DNA of 64,000 nucleotides from Caldanaerobacter subterraneus (GTDB taxonomy: Bacteria > Bacillota > Thermoanaerobacteria > Thermoanaerobacterales > Thermoanaerobacteraceae), in contig NZ_SLWU01000016.1 in NCBI RefSeq assembly GCF_004345675.1, forward strand, positions 1 through 64,000, in the 5' to 3' direction. The translations under genes and the position numbers were made by a program. Positions within the stretch are counted from its first letter, which is position 1, and every line of letters starts with the position of its first letter. Of the stretch, positions 25,279 through 33,737 are shown piece by piece. The notes beneath the pieces are model-generated. The model was not told the DNA's origin. It did no database searches and was given only the letters and a program-made list of their open reading frames with translations.

Positions 25279-26166
25279 CTAATGCATTTCCCTCTCGTAG
25301 GGTATCCCATCTGCAGCTGGAGGAGTGGATTTTCTTACAACTCCTGCCAATACTGCTAAAGTAAGTAAGTAAGGAATCATTTTTATAAATTGATAAGGAA
25401 TGACATTGCTCTCGACTACCCTAAAACTCAAACTTTCAGCAAAACCGAAAAGCAAAGAAGCCCACATTGTTCCATAGGGAGTCCAGTTACCAAAAATCAT
25501 AGCCGCAAGGGCAATAAATCCTTTCCCCTGGGTCATACCCTCAACGTACATGCCTGTATGTTCTAACGATAGATATGTCCCCGCAAGCCCTGCTAATAAC
25601 CCACTCAATAAAACACCAGCATATTTAAACTTAAACACGTTTACCCCTAAAGTATCAGCAGCTAAAGGATTTTCCCCTACAGATTTGAGCCTAAGGCCAA
25701 AAACCGTCTTCTCAAGAATAAACGCTGTAAAGGGTACCAGTATAAATGCTAAAACTATAATTGGTGAAGTATCGCCTAATACAGGAATTTTAACAGGCCT
25801 CAGTCCTTTTACATGGGGAGAAGTCGTAGCCATTTTAAAAAATACTTGACTCAAAAAGCGAGAACTCCCAAAGGCTAAAATATTTAACGCAACACCACTT
25901 ACAATTTGATTCACTCTAAATGTAACACTCGCTACAGCGTGAATTAAAGCAAGTGCCATTCCTGCTGACATTCCCATTAAAAAACCTACGTAGGGCCCAA
26001 AGTAGAATGAACCCAATGCACCCCAAAAAGACCCCACAATCATCATGCCTTCGAGTCCAATATTTACCACTCCCGCTCTTTCTGTATAAACTGCACCAAT
26101 ACCCGTAAGAAGAATGGGAACAGTCATTCGCAGTGATGAAGCTATTAATTCTACTATAAAATCCAT
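25279..26166 (-). CDS. nupQ: Nucleoside ABC transporter permease
   Basis: This 295-aa inner-membrane permease of the BMP/ribose-type ABC importers has eight to nine hydrophobic segments and the family motif LRLKSVGENPLAADTLGVNVFKFK (about 190). The early motif AVYTERAGVVNIGLEGMMI is also typical. ATG 26166 follows GCGAGGTAAA and begins just after the preceding permease stops. It pairs with NupP to form the channel for nucleosides. The symbol follows the Bacillus nupNOPQ naming and is by analogy. Confidence 0.9.
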   Translation of the reverse strand: MDFIVELIASSLRMTVPILLTGIGAVYTERAGVVNIGLEGMMIVGSFWGALGSFYFGPYVGFLMGMSAGMALALIHAVASVTFRVNQIVSGVALNILAFGSSRFLSQVFFKMATTSPHVKGLRPVKIPVLGDTSPIIVLAFILVPFTAFILEKTVFGLRLKSVGENPLAADTLGVNVFKFKYAGVLLSGLLAGLAGTYLSLEHTGMYVEGMTQGKGFIALAAMIFGNWTPYGTMWASLLFGFAESLSFRVVESNVIPYQFIKMIPYLLTLAVLAGVVRKSTPPAADGIPYEREMH

Positions 26167-26167
26167 T

Positions 26168-27259
26168 TTACCTCGCTCCCTTCTTTTCCAAACGCTTGAT
26201 ATAGTCGCCAACTATTTTGTTTATGATTACTATGGTGATTATCATCAAAGCCTGTAGGATTACAATTGTATCCATAGGCACATTAAGCAATGTCTGAATA
26301 CCTTCTGCACCTCTCCTAAGAAAACCAAAAAGGATTGAAGCTAAAATTATTCCAAAAGGATCATTCTGCCCTATCAAAGCCACTGCAATCCCATCAAACC
26401 CATATCCCCTTGGAAAATCCAGATCCATATAGCCAAAGTAGCTCATCAGATCCGATAATCCAACGAGCCCTGCAATTGCTCCACTTAGCAGGAAACCTTT
26501 GTAAAACACCTTTTCTTTATCTATACCTGCGGTTCGAGAAGCTTCTGGATTTTGTCCCACAGCTCTTAATTCAAAACCAAATGGAGTATAATAAACGATA
26601 TAGTATATTGCTATTGCAAGCAAAACAGCTATAACGAAAAACCAATTCAAATACACATGTTTAGGAAGCTCTATACCAAATAAAGCTAAAACTCCGTGGA
26701 GCTTAGGCATCAATGCACTAGGGGCTAATTTCGGAGTTCTTATTAGTAATTTCTGACTTCTGTCAATAAATATCTCTGAAATCAAGTAGTGTATGAGAGA
26801 ATAAGCTATATAATTTAACATAATAGTACTTATAACTTCGTGTACTCCTTTTCTTATTTTTAGATAAATAGGCAAATACGCCCATATCATTCCTCCTAAC
26901 ATTCCGGATAAAATCAATAATGGAATGTGGATAAAGGGTGGTAAACCTTCCAATGAAAAACCTACAAACGCGGCAAGAAAAGTACCGATTAAATACTGTC
27001 CTTCCACTCCTATATTAAAAAGCCCCATCCTAAAGGCTATAGCCACAGCCAATCCAGAAAATATTAAAGGGGTAGAATTATAGAGGATAATAGCTATACT
27101 ATCCAGTCGTCGGAAAGAAAATTTAAACATTGTGTAAAAAACTTCTAATGGACTTTTGTTAATAGTTAGAATTACAAAAGAACTAAAAAACGCAGCCAAA
27201 AAAATCGCAATAAAAGGAGCTAGGATTTTGAGTGTCAGTATTTTATAATTTTTCTTCAC
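26168..27259 (-). CDS. nupP: Nucleoside ABC transporter permease
   Basis: This 363-aa permease has about ten hydrophobic segments with motifs FRMGLFNIGVEGQYLIGTF and FELRAVGQNPEASRTAGIDKEKVF. GTG 27259 overlaps the stop of the ATPase gene (GTGA), indicating translational coupling. It is the longer partner of NupQ in the heterodimeric membrane part. Confidence 0.9.
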   Translation of the reverse strand: MKKNYKILTLKILAPFIAIFLAAFFSSFVILTINKSPLEVFYTMFKFSFRRLDSIAIILYNSTPLIFSGLAVAIAFRMGLFNIGVEGQYLIGTFLAAFVGFSLEGLPPFIHIPLLILSGMLGGMIWAYLPIYLKIRKGVHEVISTIMLNYIAYSLIHYLISEIFIDRSQKLLIRTPKLAPSALMPKLHGVLALFGIELPKHVYLNWFFVIAVLLAIAIYYIVYYTPFGFELRAVGQNPEASRTAGIDKEKVFYKGFLLSGAIAGLVGLSDLMSYFGYMDLDFPRGYGFDGIAVALIGQNDPFGIILASILFGFLRRGAEGIQTLLNVPMDTIVILQALMIITIVIINKIVGDYIKRLEKKGAR

Positions 27260-28794
27260 GCAGTTTCACCATCCTTATCAGTGTAAACTCCCAACATATA
27301 TAATCCGATTTGCTCTAATGTAGTTTCTTCTGGTTTGAATTCTGCTACTATTTTCCCTTTATACATTACTCCTATCCTATCAGAAAGAGAAAGGACCTCA
27401 TCTAAATCCGCAGAAATAAGCAAAATTGCCTTCCCTTGCTCTCTAAGACTTAGTAATCGAGTGTATACAAATTCAGAAGCTCCTATATCCAGTCCCCTAG
27501 TAGGTTGAGCAGCAATTACAAGGATTGGATCTTGAGAAAGCTCGCGACCAAGTATTACTTTTTGTTGATTTCCTCCAGAAAGTCCTTCTACTGGTTGGTT
27601 AATTGAACTTAGCATTACATTATATTTGTCCACTATACCCCTTGCAAATTTTTGAATTTTTTCTACATTCAAAAACGGATACCTAATAAATTCCCTTTTT
27701 CTGTGGAGCCCAAGAATAACATTTTCCCAGACTTTCATTGGGAGCACTAAGCCCTGCTTGTGTCTATCTTCTGGAATAAAAGCAATTCCTTTTGACCGCC
27801 TTTCCCTAATAGAAAGGTTTTTTATGCTCTCTCCCACCAGCTTTATTTCTCCTTCTGATATCGCTCTTAATCCCATTATTGCTTCAGCTAATTCTCTCTG
27901 CCCGTTCCCTTCTACTCCAGCAATCCCATATATTTCTCCGCTACGGATATTAAAATTTATGCCTTCCAAAAGAATTTGCCCGCTTTCACTCCTCAAATAC
28001 AAATTTTCTACTGTGAGAATGATATCTCCTTTTTTTACTTCCTCTTTATCCAATTTTAACAGAACAGGTTTTCCCACCATCATTCTAGCAAGTTCTTCCT
28101 TAGTGGTTTCATTTGCAAATACAGTACCTATCACTTTCCCTCTCCTTAGTACTGTAACCCTATCTGCAATTTCTAAAACTTCATCAAGTTTGTGACTTAT
28201 AAAAATGATGGTTTTACCCTCTTCTTTTAATTTTCTGAGATTAACAAACAGTTCTTTAACTTCTTGTGGTGCCAAAGTAGCTGTTGGTTCATCAAAAACC
28301 AGTATGTCTGCACCTCTATATAAAACTTTTAGTATTTCCACTCGCTGAGCCATTCCTACCGAAATGTCTTCTACCTTCGCGTCTATATCTACAGAAAAAT
28401 TGTATAAATCGCATAATTCTTTTATGACCTGTCGTGCATTTTCCCAGTCTATAGTAATTCCTTTTTTCTTTTCTGACCCCAGAATAATGTTTTCTAAGAC
28501 AGAAAATCTTCCTACCAGCATAAAATGCTGATGAACCATCCCAATCCCCAACTCTATTGCTCTGTTGGGACTATTTATTTTTTCCTTTTTTCCGAAAACA
28601 TAAATTTCTCCCTCATCAGGCTGATACAATCCTGCTAAAATTTTCATAAGTGTGCTTTTCCCAGCTCCATTCTCGCCCACAATAGCATGAATTTCTCCTT
28701 TATTAATTTCCAGATTTATGTTATCATTCGCAACTATACCAGGAAATCGCTTTGTAATATTTTTGAGAACTATTGCTTTTTCCAATAAAGCCAC
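27256..28794 (-). CDS. nupO: Nucleoside ABC transporter ATP-binding protein (two ATPase domains)
   Basis: This 512-aa protein has two nucleotide-binding domains. The first has Walker A GENGAGKSTLMK, signature DISVGMAQRVEI and Walker B ILVFDEPTA. The second has the degenerate Walker A GVEGNGQRELAEA, signature EGLSGGNQQKVILGRE and B-like LVIAAQPTRGLD, as usual in this class. The start is taken as GTG 28794; a TTG three codons on is also possible, with GGGGTGG upstream. The start lies only 22 bases inside the boundary of the IS element, which now separates it from the bmp gene and its promoter. Confidence 0.92.
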   Translation of the reverse strand: MALLEKAIVLKNITKRFPGIVANDNINLEINKGEIHAIVGENGAGKSTLMKILAGLYQPDEGEIYVFGKKEKINSPNRAIELGIGMVHQHFMLVGRFSVLENIILGSEKKKGITIDWENARQVIKELCDLYNFSVDIDAKVEDISVGMAQRVEILKVLYRGADILVFDEPTATLAPQEVKELFVNLRKLKEEGKTIIFISHKLDEVLEIADRVTVLRRGKVIGTVFANETTKEELARMMVGKPVLLKLDKEEVKKGDIILTVENLYLRSESGQILLEGINFNIRSGEIYGIAGVEGNGQRELAEAIMGLRAISEGEIKLVGESIKNLSIRERRSKGIAFIPEDRHKQGLVLPMKVWENVILGLHRKREFIRYPFLNVEKIQKFARGIVDKYNVMLSSINQPVEGLSGGNQQKVILGRELSQDPILVIAAQPTRGLDIGASEFVYTRLLSLREQGKAILLISADLDEVLSLSDRIGVMYKGKIVAEFKPEETTLEQIGLYMLGVYTDKDGETA

Positions 28795-28801
28795 CCCATT
28801 T

Positions 28802-28816
28802 CTACAAAATTTATTT
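28802..28816. repeat. Direct repeat flanking the IS element (left copy)
   Basis: CTACAAAATTTATTT occurs here and again at 30460-30474, immediately outside the inverted repeats. It is the probable target-site duplication. Confidence 0.75.
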
Positions 28817-30459
28817 TAGACTTGTGCAAAATTCAAAAGCCTTCATTTAAGCGATTCTGCAGTCATACTTTTTTCCTATCACTCTTGAATTTTTTATCTT
28901 TTATGTAGGATTTCCCCTCCCATTTGTCGAATTATTATATATACAGCATGAAAATATTTTTTAAGGAGGAGGAAATCCTACATGTACCAGCTTCAATTAC
29001 TTTTAACTATACCTGAAATCTTTACTTCTCAGTCTAAAATTGATTTCTATTCTTCTATGTTTAAAAATCTAGGCTTGTCTTCAATACCTGAATTCCCTTC
29101 CTCTAGTCCTAGCCGTAAGGGTTATTCTCATCATGCAATGTTTAGAACTTTTATTGTTATGAAAGCTGAAAGATTCGGTACAATTTCTGACCTCCTAGAT
29201 TATCTCCGCAATAATCTTATCATTGCTCATCTTTGTGGCTTCAACATTTTTAAACCTCTTCCTTCTTATTGGACTTTCCGCCGTTTTATTAATGAGTTCT
29301 CTCATGATTATTTGACCTCTATCTTTCAAAATCAGGTCAATATCCTCAAAAATATGGGCATCATCTCCGGTGAGTTTATTTCCATGGACTCTACCCCTAT
29401 TAAAGCTAACACTAAGTTAAATAACCCTAAGTCTTTTTCTAAAAATAAATTCTCTAAAGATAATCAGCCTAAGTCTGATAAGGATTGTAAATTAGGTGTT
29501 TATTCTGCTTCTAATGATTCTTCTAATAAACGATATAAGTTTTATTGGGGCTATAAAAATCATATTATTGTTGATGCTATCTCTGGTTTACCTATCGCTG
29601 AAACTACTACTCCCGCTGATGTTCCTGATTTTGATGTCGGTTTGTCTTTACTTGCTGATACTAATAATTGGTTTAAACTGACTGGTACTAATTTTATTGG
29701 CGATTAAGGGTTATGATGTTAAGAAACTTTATAATTATGTTAGAGATACTCTCCATGGTCATTGTTTTATTCCTCTTAACAAGCGTAATTCTAAAAATCC
29801 CCCACTGACTGATGATGGTTATATCGTTTGTGAAGCAGGTATTAAAATGCTCAAAGACGGCAAGCAATATTTTGATGGTTTTATTAAGCAAAAATTTGTT
29901 TGCAAGTTCTGTAATTCTAAAGATAACTCTGCTTGCCCTATTCAGCATCCTAAATATTTTAATGGCAAAAAGCATAGAGGCTGTACTAAGTATGCTATTA
30001 TATCTTCTGATTATAGGTCCTCTATTAATAGAAACTCCCTATATTTTAAGGCCGTCTATAGATTGAGAATTGAATCAGAAAGATAAATTTAGCTTTAAGG
30101 CCCTAGATTTTGAAAAGGCTTATGTCAGAAATATTAATTCTGTCAGCAACCTTAATACTTTTGGCCATATTACTTTGCTTACTGTCGCTATTGTAGCTAT
30201 TAAACTGGGTAAATTTGATGAGTTTAAGTCTCTTGTTGCTCTGATGCAATCGGCTTAACTTTTACTGAATCTAGTTCATGCCACTTTTTAACATTTGACT
30301 TCTACAGGATATTTATGCCCTTTTTTAGCTCCTCTTTTTGTCTTTTCTTTTCCTTTACCATTTCCTTTATGTTTTATTGCAAGTTTTGATTACTATATAT
30401 TGTATGTCATACATATTATGGTTTTTTGCCATGATTATTTTTATTAATTTTGCACATCC
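28817..30459 (+). mobile_element. IS4-like insertion sequence inside the nucleoside operon
   Basis: This is an element of about 1.64 kb with terminal inverted repeats sharing TGTGCAAAATT (28823-28833 and, inverted, 30446-30456). It is flanked by 15-bp direct repeats and carries one transposase gene opposite in direction to the host operon. The transposase has a DDE pattern and a Y-2-R-3-E spacing like IS4-family enzymes. Exact family and ends are uncertain by a few bases. The 282 bases after the transposase hold only the AT-rich right end. Confidence 0.8.
28982..30258 (+). pseudogene. IS4-like transposase, two frameshifts
   Basis: The first frame (28982-29707) carries MDSTPIKANTK, probably the first catalytic Asp region. 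It ends at GATTAA, where removing one T restores GDKGYDVKKLYNYVR, the second Asp region. The second frame stops at 30084, and one extra base in the AAA near 30079-30081 separates it from the last frame (KFSFKALDFEKAYVRN, ending at 30258). The catalytic Glu lies at YRLRIESE. Both shifts are +1 insertions in the reading frame. The gene has a strong AAGGAGGAGG ribosome site. As read, the protein is broken and the element is not autonomous. Confidence 0.85.
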
Positions 30460-30474
30460 CTACAAAATTTATTT
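30460..30474. repeat. Direct repeat flanking the IS element (right copy)
   Basis: This is a second copy of CTACAAAATTTATTT, identical to 28802-28816. Confidence 0.75.
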
Positions 30475-30494
30475 ACTTTATCAGAGTTGTAAAT

Positions 30495-30522
30495 GGGAGG
30501 CGACATCTTACAGTCACCCCCC
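30495..30522 (-). other. Hairpin after the bmp gene
   Basis: GGGAGGCGAC (30495-30504) pairs over ten bases with 30513-30522 (two G-U pairs on the minus-strand RNA). There is no T run. It probably stabilises the abundant binding-protein mRNA relative to the rest of the operon. Confidence 0.55.
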
Positions 30523-30540
30523 CTGAAATTATCCCTTTCT

Positions 30541-31644
30541 CTATTTCTTTAATCCTTTTAAAAATTCCTCATACTCGCTCTTATCAGCTGGAACTTTTAT
30601 TTCTCCTTTTACAATCTTTTCCTTAATTTCATCTAGTTTAGGAATGATATCAGAAATTAGATCTTTGTTATACTGATTAACCGCATAGCCCACTCCATCT
30701 TCTGCTAAACCGAATACCTTATATCCACCTTTATAGTTCCCCTCAATAAAATCTTTAATGGTGCTGTAAACTGCTACATCTACCCTCTTTAACATACTTG
30801 TAAGGATGTAAGGTCTCTGGTCTTCTTTGGCAGTCAGAGACTGATCTGAATCTACCCCTATCGCAAATTTCTTTTGAGCCGCGGCCGCTTCAATAACACC
30901 TATACCCGAGGCACCAGAAGCATGATATACTATGTCAGCACCTGACTTAAACTGTTTTAGAGCAAGTTCTTTCCCTTTTACCGGGTCTTTGAAAGCATCA
31001 CCTGTAGTACCAATGTAATCTGAGATTATTTCTATATCAGGATTGATGTATTTCGCCCCCGCCATGTATCCAGCTTCAAATTTCTCTATTAACGGAATTT
31101 TCATACCACCAACAAAACCTATTTTCCCTGTTTTAGACTTTAAAGCAGCGGCTGAACCTACTAAAAATGAACCTTCTTCCTCTTTGAACTGGAGACATAC
31201 CACATTAGAATTTTCGTTTAGATCCTCAATATAGCCATCTATTAATCCAAATTTAGTATCTGGAAATTCTTGGGCTACTTTTCTAATGTGGTCAGTGAAC
31301 ATAAATCCTACTCCAAATATCAAATCATACCCATCTTCTGCCAAAAGCCTTAGCAATTGTTCCCTATTTTCTCCACCAGCAGAAGGTTCTAGATATTTAA
31401 CTTCAATCCTATCACCAAATTCTTTTTCAGCTCTTTCTAAACCCGCATACGCACTATCATTAAAAGACAAATCTCCTCTTCCACCTACATCAAATACCAA
31501 ACCTACTTTGACTTTTTTGGGTTTTTCTGCTTGTTGCTGAGTCGTCCCTTCTGAAGGTGGCATTTCCTTTTTCGCACATCCTGCAAACACAAACAAAAGC
31601 ATACTAACTGCCACTATCAAAGCAATTAATTTTTTCAGTTTCAT
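30541..31644 (-). CDS. nupN: BMP-family nucleoside-binding lipoprotein
   Basis: This 367-aa lipoprotein is the solute-binding part of the nucleoside ABC importer. The signal MKLKKLIALIVAVSMLLFVF ends in the lipobox FAGC. BMP-family motifs include VGLVFDVGGRGDLSFNDSAYAG (residues 50-71) and the ligand-binding segments GVGFMFTDH and VYHASGASGIGVIEAA. ATG 31644 follows GGGAGG. It is the first gene of the operon. The transporter genes follow after an IS insertion on the same strand. Confidence 0.93.
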   Translation of the reverse strand: MKLKKLIALIVAVSMLLFVFAGCAKKEMPPSEGTTQQQAEKPKKVKVGLVFDVGGRGDLSFNDSAYAGLERAEKEFGDRIEVKYLEPSAGGENREQLLRLLAEDGYDLIFGVGFMFTDHIRKVAQEFPDTKFGLIDGYIEDLNENSNVVCLQFKEEEGSFLVGSAAALKSKTGKIGFVGGMKIPLIEKFEAGYMAGAKYINPDIEIISDYIGTTGDAFKDPVKGKELALKQFKSGADIVYHASGASGIGVIEAAAAQKKFAIGVDSDQSLTAKEDQRPYILTSMLKRVDVAVYSTIKDFIEGNYKGGYKVFGLAEDGVGYAVNQYNKDLISDIIPKLDEIKEKIVKGEIKVPADKSEYEEFLKGLKK

Positions 31645-31705
31645 AAATTCTAAACCTCCCACAAAATTTTTTTAATTTTGTCAATAATACTTCTGTAAAA
31701 AAATT

Positions 31706-31755
31706 AAAATCGTCTGACATCTAACTATAGTATATGAGATTTTATTTTTAGAAAC
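31706..31755 (-). promoter_or_regulatory. Promoter and possible GntR operator before bmp
   Basis: On the minus strand TTGTTT and TATACT are 17 bases apart. Downstream lies ATGTCAGACGAT, containing a TGTC-AGAC pair like HutC/GntR-type sites. The remaining sequence up to 31852 is AT-rich without a gene. Confidence 0.5.
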
Positions 31756-31852
31756 AATCTTTAAATGTATAGATTTTCACTGTAAAATCTTATTTTTTCT
31801 TATTAAAACGTTTATTTTCTTTGTTTATCTTTTATAAATATTTTTCGTTATT

Positions 31853-32500
31853 TTAACTTTCATTTGAAATTTTGGAAATTACCTTACTTACAATCTCATC
31901 CCTCACACTTCTATATTTATTGAGTAATTCATCGCACTCTTTTTTAGCCTCTTCGGCAAACTCTTTATCCTTGATATAAGGTAGATTGACCTTTACATTC
32001 AAAACTGCTCCTTCCATAGCTGCATATAATAGTATTGCACCAACAGCTGCATCTGATACAGCATTGGGATTGCCATACTCAGCAATTAAAGCAGTGGGAG
32101 TAAATCCTTCGCCGCAAAGTCTTGCAAGTTTTAAAGGAACATTCATTGCATTTATGTATGCCTTCTGCAAAGCCTCACTTCTTATCTTCTTTTCTTCCTC
32201 CGTATTTTTTGGCATTTTTAAAGCTTTCATAACTTCATCATAAGCAGCTGTATCCTCATCTATAAGCTTCATGTATTCCTCTAAAAGCCTATTGCAAATA
32301 TTAAGTCCTTCTTGAATCTCTTCTTTTATGTCCTCTGAATACTCTTCATAAAATTTCTTCCCAATAGTCAAATCGTAAACCATTTTTGATAGAGCAATTC
32401 CAAGGCTTGCAGCTGCTGCCGAAACACTTCCACCTCCCGGCGTAGGTGAAGCTGAGGCGACCTTCTCAATATACCCTTTTAAAGAATCATTGATTAGCAC
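31853..32500 (-). CDS. fchA: Methenyltetrahydrofolate cyclohydrolase / formiminotetrahydrofolate cyclodeaminase
   Basis: This 215-aa protein of the cyclodeaminase family converts 5-formimino-tetrahydrofolate to methenyl-tetrahydrofolate and ammonia. The family motif SASPTPGGGSVSAAAASLGIALSKM lies near residues 15-40 (key residues PTPGGGS), and AVGAILLYAAMEGAVLNVKVNL follows later. GTG 32500 has GGGAG eight bases upstream; the frame itself extends to 32578. It is the last step of the hut pathway encoded here, separated from hutI by a toxin-antitoxin pair and a gene remnant. Confidence 0.88.
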   Translation of the reverse strand: MLINDSLKGYIEKVASASPTPGGGSVSAAAASLGIALSKMVYDLTIGKKFYEEYSEDIKEEIQEGLNICNRLLEEYMKLIDEDTAAYDEVMKALKMPKNTEEEKKIRSEALQKAYINAMNVPLKLARLCGEGFTPTALIAEYGNPNAVSDAAVGAILLYAAMEGAVLNVKVNLPYIKDKEFAEEAKKECDELLNKYRSVRDEIVSKVISKISNES

Positions 32501-32566
32501 AACACCATCTCCCTTCTCAAATGTTTTCACACCACTTATTATACCAATAAACGCGAACCTTTGTAA

Positions 32567-32758
<192 letters not shown>

Positions 32759-32779
32759 TAAGGCTAAATTTAACTAATG

Positions 32780-32818
32780 AGGTGCCATTTGTAAAATCTT
32801 TGTATACAAATGGCACCT
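32780..32818 (+). terminator. Strong terminator after the gene remnant
   Basis: A perfect 14-bp stem (32780-32793 with 32805-32818) is followed by TTCTTTTTT on the plus strand. Confidence 0.85.
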
Positions 32819-32829
32819 TCTTTTTTACG

Positions 32830-33255
32830 CTATTCCGATAGTACTTTATTCTTTATCTCTTTTACAAATTCTTCAATATCGTTAAGGTTAGATGTAATAA
32901 TCTCATATAATTCTTCATCTGTCACTAAATTGTAAAGATGCACCATTCTATTTCTATATCCTGCCATTTTCACTAATTTTTTACTCAACTCCTCATCTAT
33001 ATATCCGTATTCTCCTAACCCTCTCGCAATTGATTTATATTCTTTTGATAATTCGATATTACCTGCCTTTGCTAATATATGCCTTCCTATATCAAAAATT
33101 GCCTCCAAAGTTCTCCTTAAAAAACTTTCTGCAGCCGCAGAATTTCTTTTATCACTTAAAAAAGTTGCTTTATCCATTGAAGACAAAACTTTTAGTTCCT
33201 CCAAATACTCGCTAATAAGAATAAGTCTTTCCAAAATTAACTGGCGATTTATCAT
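32830..33255 (-). CDS. hepT: HEPN-domain toxin HepT (DUF86)
   Basis: This 141-aa all-helical protein has the DUF86/HepT motif RNRMVHLYN (RNxxxHxY, about residues 104-112), the RNase or AMPylation-target site of HEPN toxins. ATG 33255 follows GGTGGGGAAT. It lies 17 bases after the MNT gene, the usual order of MntA-HepT modules. In known pairs MntA AMPylates the HepT tyrosine and neutralises it. Confidence 0.88.
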   Translation of the reverse strand: MINRQLILERLILISEYLEELKVLSSMDKATFLSDKRNSAAAESFLRRTLEAIFDIGRHILAKAGNIELSKEYKSIARGLGEYGYIDEELSKKLVKMAGYRNRMVHLYNLVTDEELYEIITSNLNDIEEFVKEIKNKVLSE

Positions 33256-33272
33256 ATTCCCCACCACAACTT

Positions 33273-33704
33273 TTAATATTTTTCCAGCACCTCTTCAATA
33301 TATTTATCGTACATATATTTGAAGTCTGCTGCTCTTCTTAAAATCTGCATTTCATAACTATCTTTAAACTCTTCAGAGTAGGAATATACGCATATCCCTT
33401 TCAAGGCTTCTAGCTGGAATATGGAATGATTTTCTTGAAGAAATACCAAGTCCAATTTATAAGGTTTAAAGAGGTCTTCTAGCTCATTGTAAATATCCGC
33501 ATAAAGCAAATAACGCTTTTCTATTTTTTCTATATCCTCCAAAAAAACCACGCCCACATCAATGTCTGCCAAAGGGTCATCTATGACTACTTTCTCCCCC
33601 TGGAGTAATTTCAATGCATTTTCTTTTTGTGAACCAAACAGGTACACCAAACCTATTTTATATTTTTCGCATATTTCTGATAACTTCTGGGATACAACAA
33701 ACAT
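33273..33704 (-). CDS. mntA: MNT-family nucleotidyltransferase antitoxin MntA
   Basis: This 143-aa protein has the minimal nucleotidyltransferase fold: LVYLFGSQKENA (GS motif, residues 19-30), then ADIDVGVVF (two catalytic Asp) and KLDLVFL (third Asp). The gap between GS and DxD is longer than usual because of an insert (LKLLQGEKVVIDDPL). It is predicted to AMPylate and silence the adjacent HepT toxin. Both genes run with the hut operon, 33 bases after hutI, which suggests co-transcription. Confidence 0.86.
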   Translation of the reverse strand: MFVVSQKLSEICEKYKIGLVYLFGSQKENALKLLQGEKVVIDDPLADIDVGVVFLEDIEKIEKRYLLYADIYNELEDLFKPYKLDLVFLQENHSIFQLEALKGICVYSYSEEFKDSYEMQILRRAADFKYMYDKYIEEVLEKY

Positions 33705-33737
33705 TCTTCTTCACCCATTTTCATTGTAACATAAAAA

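Noticed and set aside
29694-29975. Minus-strand 93-codon frame in the IS element
   Set aside because: It is antisense to the transposase, whose frame is restored by single-base corrections.
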